Source: Sediminicola sp963974715
GTDB taxonomy: Bacteria > Bacteroidota > Bacteroidia > Flavobacteriales > Flavobacteriaceae
DNA: 64,000 nucleotides
Assembly (NCBI GenBank): GCA_963974715.1
Contig: CAXBDK010000017.1
Location: 1-64,000, forward strand
Direction of reading: 5' to 3'
Shown here: positions 33,913 through 42,324 of the stretch, one piece after another
How positions within the stretch are numbered: the first letter of the stretch is position 1
How the letters are laid out: each line of letters opens with the position of its first letter
Notes under the pieces: model-generated
The model's database searches: none
What the model saw: only the letters and a program-made list of their open reading frames with translations
What the model was told of the DNA's origin: nothing
Translations under genes and position numbers: made by a program

Positions 33913-35858
33913 TGGGACAATTTGAGCAAATACAAACAAGAAAAGCCATTAGTTCTTATGGTGGCGTTAGTTCCATTATAGAAACAAGAGATGGTTCAAT
34001 ATTGATTGATAACTTTGATGAGTGGCCATTTTTCCAACAGATAAACGGAAAATTTGAAGAGCATAACCTTGTCCTTGATAAACGATTCAAAAATCGATTA
34101 AGCAAGTACTTTCAAGAATTAGAGTATTTAATAAAAATTCCTGTTAACGATTTAAAACAAGGATATAAGCCTGAAAATCCATTTGCATTTTTATCTGCAA
34201 AATATTTTCCTGAATGGTTTTACTGCAACAACTGTAACCGTTTTGACAGATTTGATAATTGGAAAAGAAATTGGGAAAATAATGTAGATTCATATCATAA
34301 AGAAAACTTTTATCCGCCGAAGTGTTACAGTTGCTACGTGAAAAGCAGAGATAAAAAGAGAAAATTTTATGACTTGGAACAAGTTCGATTCATCCTAACA
34401 TCTCCAAATGGAGAAATAGCCGACATTCCATGGGACAAATGGTCGTTGCTCAGAAACAGAAATAAAGAGGGAAATACAGAATCTAACCAAATACCAAACG
34501 AAGAAGAAAATATTACACTTGCAAATATTCAAGTTCCTGATGATGTGATTTTGGAGTACAAAACATCTGATAAAATGGACGATTTGAAAGGTATTTGGAT
34601 AATTGCAAAAAGAAAAAACGGAGAGCAAATAAACTTTACAACACTTTCAGGCTTATTTAATCTAAGGGTGAAAATTCAAGAATTAATCCCTAACACAAAA
34701 GAAACAGACATTTTATTTAAACCTGTTATTCGTTCAAGTAATAGCGTTTATTACCCTAATATTTTATCAAGTATTTTCATTCCTGCCAATGATGAGCTAA
34801 ATGAATTTTCAATCAACTTGGTTAAAGAAGAATACAATGATGGAAGTAATGCTCAAACTATTTCGAGAAATCTAAAACGCTATAAAAATATCGATATAGA
34901 TTCCAAAACCATTCAGAAACTCATTGATAATAATTTCAGCGAAAGGAATCTTGAAATTGCAAAAACCGAAAATCAATATAGGTTTGATGAATATAAATTC
35001 ATTACTGAAAAAGATAGCGAAATAATTAAAGATAAATTGATTTTCGATAAAATAGACAATTCTTTTTTTCAAAGTAATTTGATAAAATCCATTTACAAAA
35101 TGGATAAAATAAAAATCTCCTCTGTTCAGACTTCTTACACAAGACAAGAGCCAATTGCATCAAACACAATTTTAGAAGATCAAAACCCTGAAAAAGAGAC
35201 AAAAGAAAGTATCGTGAAAAAATTCACTTCTACTTATGGTAAAAAAACAAAATACCTACCAGCTATCGAAAGTTTTGGCGAGGGCGTATTTTTTGAATTT
35301 GACAATAATATTTTGGATGAATGGATTAAATGTAATCCTAAAATACAAGAACGGATTTCAATTTTAATCGGAAACAAACAACATTTTGAATCTCACTTTC
35401 ACGAGGATTTTGACTTAAATCCAAAATATGTACTCATTCATACTTTTTCGCACTTAATTATAAAGGAATTGGAGTACTTGTGCGGTTACCCATCAACTTC
35501 AATTCAAGAACGACTTTACATAGACCAAAATCCCGAAATGAATGGAGTTTTGATATACACTATTGCAGGTTCAGAGGGTAGTTACGGCGGTATAACTTCA
35601 GTATGTGACGATAATAGAATAGGAAAACTAATTGAATCCGCAATGATTCGTGCTATTGATTGTGCAACCGACCCTATTTGCTATCATACGCACGGACAAG
35701 GAGTTGGCAACTTGAATCTTTCCGCTTGTTTCAGTTGCGCACTGTTACCTGAAATATCATGTGAAAAATTCAATTGCTATCTGGATCGTCGGTTTTTAGT
35801 TGACAAAGACTATGGATATTTTAAAGTGTATAATTCTCTAGTCTTTGGCAAGGTCTAA
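33912..35858 (+). CDS. drmB: DISARM-type DrmB protein (DUF1998)
   Basis: This 648-residue partner of DrmA has an N-terminal zinc ribbon, CNNC near residue 105 and CYSC near 136, in an FYPPKCYSC context. The C-terminal DUF1998 domain (about 505-640) shows HTFSHLIIKELEYLCGYPST, GVLIYTIAGSEGSYGG and a cysteine cluster CFSCALLPEISCEKFNC. The last fits the four-cysteine site of the family. DUF1998 proteins occur next to helicases in DISARM and related systems. The start ATG overlaps the drmA stop (TAATG). In known class 1 and 2 systems drmC (phospholipase-D fold) follows drmB; here the next gene is katG, 330 bp away, in host-like composition. Confidence 0.87.
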   Translation: MGQFEQIQTRKAISSYGGVSSIIETRDGSILIDNFDEWPFFQQINGKFEEHNLVLDKRFKNRLSKYFQELEYLIKIPVNDLKQGYKPENPFAFLSAKYFPEWFYCNNCNRFDRFDNWKRNWENNVDSYHKENFYPPKCYSCYVKSRDKKRKFYDLEQVRFILTSPNGEIADIPWDKWSLLRNRNKEGNTESNQIPNEEENITLANIQVPDDVILEYKTSDKMDDLKGIWIIAKRKNGEQINFTTLSGLFNLRVKIQELIPNTKETDILFKPVIRSSNSVYYPNILSSIFIPANDELNEFSINLVKEEYNDGSNAQTISRNLKRYKNIDIDSKTIQKLIDNNFSERNLEIAKTENQYRFDEYKFITEKDSEIIKDKLIFDKIDNSFFQSNLIKSIYKMDKIKISSVQTSYTRQEPIASNTILEDQNPEKETKESIVKKFTSTYGKKTKYLPAIESFGEGVFFEFDNNILDEWIKCNPKIQERISILIGNKQHFESHFHEDFDLNPKYVLIHTFSHLIIKELEYLCGYPSTSIQERLYIDQNPEMNGVLIYTIAGSEGSYGGITSVCDDNRIGKLIESAMIRAIDCATDPICYHTHGQGVGNLNLSACFSCALLPEISCEKFNCYLDRRFLVDKDYGYFKVYNSLVFGKV

Positions 35859-36188
35859 CTCTCAATTTTGCAAGGATGCCGCCCCTCCATACCCGAATAG
35901 GAGCGCTATAAAATCTGTTTAAAATCGGATCTTTCCAATTCATCCCATCGGAACGCATCGGTACTTATTTCGAAGCAATTCCCGTCCTTGCATCTAAAAG
36001 AATGAATCCTCATTACGGCTTACGGTCTTGATGCAACTTATCGATTACTATTCATTAGCGTCATAGATTTTATCGATACAGCGCTAATTTATTTAAATGG
36101 CGAATCCGTATCTTTAAGGAAACATTTTTATAGGTTTACCACAGCAGCAGCAAAAAAAAAATAGTATATAATCATAAAACAGCTTATT
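35859..36188 (+). other. Intergenic region at the right island border
   Basis: GC content rises within the first 30 bases after drmB. No drmC fragment, integrase remnant, terminator or repeat is visible. A palindrome-poor AT stretch near 36100-36180 probably holds the katG promoter. A TCGAT-rich patch near 36040-36080 is unexplained. Confidence 0.5.
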
Positions 36189-38429
36189 ATGGACGACAAA
36201 ACGCATGCAGATGCAAAAGTGGGGGAAATGAACGATGCCGCCGCCAAATGCCCCTACCTGGGCGGAGGATTAAAGACCACGGCGGGCGGAGGGACCTCCA
36301 ACCGCGATTGGTGGCCCAACCAGTTAAAGTTGAACATCCTGCGCCAACATTCCAACCTGACCAACCCCATGGGGGAGGATTTCGACTATGCGGCAGTATT
36401 TAAATCGCTGGACCTGAATGCCGTAAAACAGGACCTTTTTAAAGCACTTACCACTTCACAGGACTGGTGGCCGGCGGATTACGGCCATTATGGGCCCTTT
36501 ATTATCCGGATGGCATGGCACAGTGCCGGAACCTACCGTATTGCCGATGGCCGTGGCGGTGCAGGCTCCGGATCGCAGCGTTTTGCCCCTTTGAACAGTT
36601 GGCCCGATAATGCCAACCTGGACAAGGCGCGACTCCTGTTGTGGCCCGTAAAACAGAAATATGGCAATAACATCTCTTGGGCCGACCTTATGATCTTGGC
36701 CGGGAACTGTGCCCTGGAATCCATGGGCCTTAAGACCTTCGGGTTTGCCGGGGGACGGGAAGATGTCTGGGAACCCGAGGAGGATATCTATTGGGGCCCC
36801 GAAAGCGAATGGCTGGGGGACAAACGGTATACCGGCGATCGGGAACTGGAAAATCCCCTTGGTGCCGTGCAAATGGGCCTTATCTACGTGAATCCCGAAG
36901 GTCCCAACGGAAATCCGGATCCCCTGGGCTCGGCACGTGACATCCGGGAAACCTTTGGCCGTATGGCGATGAACGATTACGAGACCGTGGCGCTGATCGC
37001 GGGCGGACATACCTTTGGGAAGACCCACGGGGCCGCCGATCCTTCCGTATATGTGGAAGCGGAACCTGCGGGCGCCGGCATTGTGGAACAGGGACTCGGA
37101 TGGCGCAATAAATTCGGTACCGGAAATGCCGGTGATACCATCACCAGTGGCCTGGAAGGGGCCTGGACCACCACGCCCACCCAATGGAGCAACAATTATT
37201 TTGAGAACCTCTTCGGGTTCGACTGGGAACTTACCAAGAGTCCCGCAGGGGCGCACCAGTGGAAACCAAAGGACAATGGCGGGGCTGGCACCGTACCCGA
37301 TGCGCACGACCCGTCCAAGCGCCATGCACCTTTTATGCTGACCTCGGATATCGCCCTAAAGGCGGACCCTGCCTATGAAAAAATTTCCAGGCACTTTTTT
37401 GAGAATCCGGACGAATTCGCCGATGCCTTTTCAAGGGCCTGGTTCAAGCTAACGCACCGTGATATGGGACCGATCCAACGGTATCTGGGACCGGAAGTGC
37501 CACAGGAGACCTTGATCTGGCAGGACCCGATCCCGGCCGTGGACCATCCCTTGGTCAATGAAACCGACATTGCGGAACTAAAAAGACGTTTACTGGCCTC
37601 CGGCCTGTCCATTTCCGAGCTGGTCACCACGGCTTGGGCCAGTGCCGCTACCTTTAGGGGCTCCGACAAACGCGGGGGTGCCAATGGGGCCCGCTTGCGA
37701 CTGGCGCCACAAAAGGACTGGGAAGTCAACAACCCCCCACAATTGGCCAAGGTACTGCAGGTACTGGAAGGTATCCAAAGCGAGTTCAACAATGCCCAGC
37801 AGGACGGTAAAAAAGTATCCCTGGCGGATCTGATCGTCCTTGGGGGATCGGCAGCCGTGGAACAGGCCGCCAGAAATGGCGGGCACCCCATTGCCGTCCC
37901 CTTTACACCGGGACGCGGCGATGCCACTGCCGAACAGACCGATAGGGAGGCCTTTGACGCCCTGGAACCGGCTGCGGACGGGTTCCGTAACTACCTGAAC
38001 ACACAACACGAGGCCTCCGCTGAGTCGCTCTTGGTGGACAGGGCCCAACTGCTGACGCTCACCGCTCCCGAAATGACGGTCTTGGTGGGCGGACTCAGGG
38101 TCTTGGGCGCCAATTACGATCGTTCCTCCAACGGTAGGTTTACCACCAAAGAGGATGCCCTAACCAACGATTTCTTCGTAAACCTGTTGGATATGGGGAC
38201 CACTTGGAAGGCGACCTCCGAAAAAGAGGAATTCTTTGAGGGGCACGACCGTGTTACCGGCCAGCTTAAATGGACCGGTAGCAGGGTGGACCTTATTTTT
38301 GGTTCCAACTCCGAACTACGGGCCTTGGCAGAGGTGTACGCATACCAAAACTCCCAAAAGAAGTTTGTGGAACACTTTGTAGCGGCCTGGACCAAAGTAA
38401 TGGACCTTGATCGATATGATGTGAAGTAA
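36189..38429 (+). CDS. katG: Catalase-peroxidase KatG
   Basis: This 746-residue bifunctional haem enzyme decomposes hydrogen peroxide by catalase and peroxidase reactions. The distal site RMAWHSAGTYR near residue 106, with the conserved Trp and His, and the proximal haem-ligand region IAGGHTFGKTHGA near 275 are complete. The second, haem-free domain is present too (ELVTTAWASAATFRGSDKRGGANGA). Length equals that of typical KatG (about 730-750). Codon usage is GC-rich, like other host genes and unlike the preceding island. It is monocistronic with a strong terminator. An OxyR- or PerR-type site is not obvious in the upstream 330 bp. Confidence 0.96.
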   Translation: MDDKTHADAKVGEMNDAAAKCPYLGGGLKTTAGGGTSNRDWWPNQLKLNILRQHSNLTNPMGEDFDYAAVFKSLDLNAVKQDLFKALTTSQDWWPADYGHYGPFIIRMAWHSAGTYRIADGRGGAGSGSQRFAPLNSWPDNANLDKARLLLWPVKQKYGNNISWADLMILAGNCALESMGLKTFGFAGGREDVWEPEEDIYWGPESEWLGDKRYTGDRELENPLGAVQMGLIYVNPEGPNGNPDPLGSARDIRETFGRMAMNDYETVALIAGGHTFGKTHGAADPSVYVEAEPAGAGIVEQGLGWRNKFGTGNAGDTITSGLEGAWTTTPTQWSNNYFENLFGFDWELTKSPAGAHQWKPKDNGGAGTVPDAHDPSKRHAPFMLTSDIALKADPAYEKISRHFFENPDEFADAFSRAWFKLTHRDMGPIQRYLGPEVPQETLIWQDPIPAVDHPLVNETDIAELKRRLLASGLSISELVTTAWASAATFRGSDKRGGANGARLRLAPQKDWEVNNPPQLAKVLQVLEGIQSEFNNAQQDGKKVSLADLIVLGGSAAVEQAARNGGHPIAVPFTPGRGDATAEQTDREAFDALEPAADGFRNYLNTQHEASAESLLVDRAQLLTLTAPEMTVLVGGLRVLGANYDRSSNGRFTTKEDALTNDFFVNLLDMGTTWKATSEKEEFFEGHDRVTGQLKWTGSRVDLIFGSNSELRALAEVYAYQNSQKKFVEHFVAAWTKVMDLDRYDVK

Positions 38430-38453
38430 CAATTAATTTTGTTTATCGTTCAT

Positions 38454-38484
38454 AAGGTGGCCCGGAAACGGGCCACCTTTTTTT
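38454..38484 (+). terminator. Rho-independent terminator of katG
   Basis: A perfect 11-bp stem, AAGGTGGCCCG with CGGGCCACCTT, closed by a GAAA tetraloop and followed by T residues. Confidence 0.93.
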
Positions 38485-38520
38485 ATTGCCCAATTTTACG
38501 GCCACATAAAATTGGGCAAT
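38485..38520. repeat. 14-bp perfect inverted repeat after the katG terminator
   Basis: ATTGCCCAATTTTA and TAAAATTGGGCAAT flank an 8-nt loop. No T tract follows; it abuts the katG terminator. Confidence 0.8.
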
Positions 38521-38557
38521 GACCCTCCGAATCCGCCAACCGGCGGAGAAGGGGGAC

Positions 38558-39235
38558 CCCGCTGGCGCGGATTTAAGGTTGCAATCCGTGCCTTGTTCCA
38601 TTTGATAAAAGGCCTAATTTTAGCAACAATGAACTTTATGCCCACTGCCAAGTAGGCTTCTAGAATAGAGCATTGTCCATCTATGCCCATTTTAAATCCG
38701 TTTTCAGCCCCTAAGGTGTAGTTTGTCCCATGTATTTTAAAGCTTCTACCAAACCGCGTGAGGGATTGAGGTATTTGTCTGAGCTCCTTTTTGTCCCTTG
38801 ACAAAAAGAGCGAGTACCGAAATCCCGACCCGACAGGGACACGCCCAGAAAACCACCATTCCTTCTTGCGTTACTGCTTTTCATTTAAAACTTTGTAGAT
38901 GTCCCCTTATCAGTTTCTCTTTTTGCCCCGCTGGCGCGGATTTAAGGTTGCAATCCGTGCCTGTTCCATTTGATAAAAGGCCTAATTTTAGCAGCATAGA
39001 ACTTTATGCCCCCCGCCCAAGTAGGCTTAGAGAATGGCGCATGTTCCATCCATCCCCATTTTTAAGCCCATAAGGCATGAAGATTGTCCCTGTAGACTTT
39101 CAAAAGGTTTCATCGATCCGCACAAGGGATCGAGGTATTTGTCCGAGCTCCTTTTTGTCCCTTGACAAAAGAGCGAGTACCGAAAGCCCGACCCGTCCGT
39201 CCGCTTAGGCGGAAAGGGCACCCCCAAAAATCCCT
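38558..39235. repeat. Two diverged copies of a ~290-bp non-coding element
   Basis: Copy 1 (about 38558-38850) and copy 2 (about 38928-39235) share the block starting CCCCGCTGGCGCGGATTTAA. They also share a TTTGATAAAAGGCCTAATTT segment and, about 200 bp further, a hairpin CTTTTTGTC-CCTT-GACAAAAAG (38787-38808 in copy 1). This hairpin is followed by GAGCGAGTACCGAAA and CCCGACCC. The middles are diverged. No stable coding frame is shared by both copies, so this looks like an old interspersed element. The remaining spacer to 39600 shows only the 11-bp array. Confidence 0.75.
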
Positions 39236-39370
39236 GTCCATCTTTACTTTAATTGAGCTGTAGTTTGCCCACCCACCGGCGTATCAAATTCGGGTCCAAG
39301 ACCGACCCTTTTTTTGGCTCAAAAATCACCTCTTTTTTCATCTTAAAAATGGTTAAAATTTAAAAGGGGG

Positions 39371-39425
39371 CAAAGCCCTATCAAAGCCGTATCAAAGCCG
39401 TATCAAAGCCGTACCAAAGTCGGGG
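39371..39425. repeat. 11-bp tandem repeat, about five units
   Basis: The unit CAAAGCCGTAT recurs at 39371, 39382, 39393, 39404 and 39415 with one or two changes at the ends. Confidence 0.85.
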
Positions 39426-39601
39426 CTAAAACGGCCCCTTTTTTAACCCGGAATTCCCTCTATAAGTTCACCTAAGAAAACCCCTGAAAAAACACCCGGA
39501 AACCTTGCATCTTTCGACCCTGTGTAGGAGGTCCATGTTCCTATCCTCAAGGGGGCAGGGGTGGGCAATATCAGCAGCTGTGCACGGATACAATTATTCG
39601 G

Positions 39602-39609
39602 TATATTTG
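39602..39609 (+). promoter_or_regulatory. -7 promoter element of the M13 peptidase operon
   Basis: TATATTTG matches TAnnTTTG 18 bp before the ATG at 39628. Confidence 0.6.
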
Positions 39610-39627
39610 TAAGAAAGCACCAACCTT

Positions 39628-41637
39628 ATGAAAACATTTTTATACCTGATCCCAATACTGGCCCTGATCTCCTGTCAGGAAAAAAAAGAAGAACCGCAAC
39701 CTTCCCACATCGATTTTACGGGAATAACGGACTCCATCAGACCGGGGGACAATTTCTTTATGCACGTCAACAAGATCTGGTACGACAGTATACAGATCGC
39801 CGAGGACCAGGTAGGGGTGGGGTCCTATAGCTTTTTGAACATTCCCCAGAAAATACTGCTGCAGAATATTTTGGAGGAGGTTTCTTCCGAGCAGCATGCC
39901 AACGGAAGTGTGGAGCAGAAAGTGGGGGATTTTTATGCCTCCGGGATGGATACGGCCCGGATAAACCAACGCGGCCATGAGCCCCTAACACCTTTAATGC
40001 AACGAATCGAGGACATTGGCGACCGGCAGGGGGTCATGGATTTCGTGACCCAGGAAATGGAAGCGGGCAATACGTCCCTGATCCAATTATCGGTCTATGC
40101 GGACAATAAAAATAGCGGTATCAACATCCTACATGTCGGTCAAGCCGGATTGGGGCTTCCGGACCGGGATTATTACTTTAAAACCGATTCCGTTACCGTG
40201 GGGATCCAAAATGCCTATAAAAAATACATCGCCCGGTTATTGGAACTGACGGGGCAGGAAAATGCGGCTGCAAAAGCGGAAACGGTCTATGACCTTGAAA
40301 AACGGTTGGCGGAAGTCCACAAAACCCGGATAGAACGGAGGAACGTCCAAGAAAATTACCATAAGTTTTCGGTGGCGGATATGACACGGAAGGAACCCAA
40401 CATCGACTGGAAAAAAATGCTGGACACCCTGCAATTGCAGGCGGATTCCGTGGATGTACAGCAACCGGCCTACTACCAAAAACTGAACGAACTGTTGGGC
40501 ACCGTTTCCGTGGCGGACTGGAAAACATACCTGACCGTACATACCATAGACCACTATGCCGACTTTCTGAGCACTCCTTTTGAACAGGCCGTTTTTGAAT
40601 ACAACAAGGTGCTGTACGGACAGTCGCAACAACAGCCCCGTGCCCAATTGATGGTGGCACAGGTGGACCGTCAGTTGGGATTTGCCCTGGGCCAATTATA
40701 TGTAAAAAGGTATTTTGACGAGGCGGCCAAGCAACGGGTGCTGGACCTGGTGAACAACCTGCAAAAGGCCTTTGAGAACAGGATGGCAAAATTGGACTGG
40801 ATGAGCGACAGCACCAAGGTAAAAGCCAGGGAAAAACTATATTCCATCACCAAAAAAATAGGGTATCCGGACGTATGGCGGGAATACGACGTTGCCATAA
40901 ACAGGGACAAGTTCTTTGAAAACGTAGTGGCCCTGCAGCGGAACGATTACCGCTACGAGACCGAACAATTGGGCAAGGCGCCCGACAGGACCATCTGGGG
41001 AACGACCCCTTCCACGGTAACGGCCTATTACAGGGCCTCGCTCAACGAGATCGTATTCCCCGCCGGGATCCTACAGTTCCCATATTTTGATCCGGCGGCC
41101 GATGATGCCGTTAACTACGGCGGGATCGGCATGGTGATCGGTCATGAGCTGACCCATGCGTTTGACGATAACGGGGCCCAATACGACAAGGATGGCAACC
41201 TAAAGAATTGGTGGACGGAACAGGACCTGGTACGGTTCAAGGAAAAGACACAGGAATTGATCGAACGTTACGACAGCTTTACGGTACTGGACAGTGTACA
41301 TGTTAAAGGTGCCCTTTCCATTGGGGAAAATACGGCGGACAACGGGGGGATCGCCATAGCGTACGATGCCTTTAAAATGACGGAACAGGGACAGGATACC
41401 GTGCGGATCAACGGGTATACGCCAGACCAGCGGTTCTTTTTGTCCATTGCCCGAATATGGCGGGTGAAGACCCGGGACGCCTTTATGCGCAACTATGTGA
41501 ACACCAATTCGCATTCGCCCGCCATTTGGCGCGTAAACGGTCCCTTGATGAACTTTACGCCCTTTTATCAGGCCTTTGATGTACGGCAGGGCGATGAAAA
41601 TTATCGGCCCCAGGAGGAACGGATCAGGATTTGGTAA
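39628..41637 (+). CDS. M13-family zinc metallopeptidase, lipoprotein (PepO/neprilysin-like)
   Basis: This 669-residue exported peptidase has a short lipoprotein signal, with Cys after LIPILALIS near residue 14. The zinc site HELTHAFDD (HExxH) lies near residue 506, and the third ligand is in GENTADNGG near 568. The substrate-binding NAYY-like motif appears as VTAYYRASLNEIVFPAGILQ near 465. These are the M13 hallmarks of endopeptidases that cut small peptides. The protein is probably anchored in the periplasm. A 2H phosphoesterase gene begins on the stop codon (TAATG), so the two are coupled, although they have no obvious functional link. Confidence 0.93.
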   Translation: MKTFLYLIPILALISCQEKKEEPQPSHIDFTGITDSIRPGDNFFMHVNKIWYDSIQIAEDQVGVGSYSFLNIPQKILLQNILEEVSSEQHANGSVEQKVGDFYASGMDTARINQRGHEPLTPLMQRIEDIGDRQGVMDFVTQEMEAGNTSLIQLSVYADNKNSGINILHVGQAGLGLPDRDYYFKTDSVTVGIQNAYKKYIARLLELTGQENAAAKAETVYDLEKRLAEVHKTRIERRNVQENYHKFSVADMTRKEPNIDWKKMLDTLQLQADSVDVQQPAYYQKLNELLGTVSVADWKTYLTVHTIDHYADFLSTPFEQAVFEYNKVLYGQSQQQPRAQLMVAQVDRQLGFALGQLYVKRYFDEAAKQRVLDLVNNLQKAFENRMAKLDWMSDSTKVKAREKLYSITKKIGYPDVWREYDVAINRDKFFENVVALQRNDYRYETEQLGKAPDRTIWGTTPSTVTAYYRASLNEIVFPAGILQFPYFDPAADDAVNYGGIGMVIGHELTHAFDDNGAQYDKDGNLKNWWTEQDLVRFKEKTQELIERYDSFTVLDSVHVKGALSIGENTADNGGIAIAYDAFKMTEQGQDTVRINGYTPDQRFFLSIARIWRVKTRDAFMRNYVNTNSHSPAIWRVNGPLMNFTPFYQAFDVRQGDENYRPQEERIRIW

Positions 41638-42200
41638 TGGTGTTGGCCCTCTTTAAAACGGACGGGGGAATCTACAATCTAAGGATCGTACCGCCCGAAC
41701 CGGTTTTTGGGGAAATCAGCGAAATCAAAAGACGGTTCGAAGCCGTTTTTGGAAAACAGCCCCTTTCCGTCTCAAAACCCCATATTACCTTGGCATCCTT
41801 CAAAATGGATCGACAGGATGAGGGCATATTGTTAAATACGTTCAGTCGACTGGAAACCGTTGGAAAATTCCAATTGGAAATACAGGGGTTCGACAATTTT
41901 GGAGAAGGCAGCACCGTATTTCTGTTGAAAGTTATTAAGTCCAGGGAGCTGGAAAAAATACAAAGGGACCTTAAAGTTTTATGGACCACAAATCTTCGTA
42001 GAAAACCCACAACTTTAACGTTACCGGATAGGCCCCATATCACCATTTCCAAGACCCATGGAAAGGAAATGATGGACAAAAGCCTGGCATTTTTTCGGAA
42101 GATGGATTATAAGAGGCGGTTTGAAGTGGCACAGTTGACATTGGTTTCAAGATATGCGGGCGGACGCTGGGATTCCGAACATCAGATCAAACTGGTTTAG
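41637..42200 (+). CDS. 2H phosphoesterase (2'-5' RNA ligase family) protein
   Basis: This 187-residue protein has the two H-x-T/S motifs of the 2H superfamily: HITLAS near residue 48 and HITISK near 137. They form a bilobed active site for hydrolysis or ligation of 2',3'-cyclic or 2'-5' RNA phosphodiesters. Its specific substrate cannot be deduced. The start ATG overlaps the stop of the M13 peptidase by one base, showing translational coupling. An upstream TTG at 41631 in the same frame is possible but less likely. Confidence 0.85.
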   Translation: MVLALFKTDGGIYNLRIVPPEPVFGEISEIKRRFEAVFGKQPLSVSKPHITLASFKMDRQDEGILLNTFSRLETVGKFQLEIQGFDNFGEGSTVFLLKVIKSRELEKIQRDLKVLWTTNLRRKPTTLTLPDRPHITISKTHGKEMMDKSLAFFRKMDYKRRFEVAQLTLVSRYAGGRWDSEHQIKLV

Positions 42201-42324
42201 GGAGCAGGGGGGATCCTTTTCGCTATTTTGCCGGAAGAAGGATAGGAGGGAAGATCGATTTTTTGAGCCTGTCTGCCCTAGTTCCCTTTTGCCCTTCATG
42301 CAATTACACCTTAGCGACTTTGAT

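Larger units (their letters stand above)
27780..35870 (+). other. AT-rich island carrying a DISARM-like operon
   Basis: From just after 27777 to about 35860 the base composition falls sharply compared with both sides. Codons end mostly in A or T, and Lys/Asn/Ile are frequent, whereas the katG and XRE genes use GC-rich codons. The island contains exactly three overlapping genes. I found no integrase, transposase, tRNA or clear terminal repeats at the borders, so the mode of entry is not visible. Horizontal acquisition is inferred from composition. Confidence 0.7.

Noticed and set aside
35859..36188. Possible drmC remnant or further island gene
   Set aside because: No open frame with phospholipase-D HKD motifs in any frame, and the base composition is already host-like.
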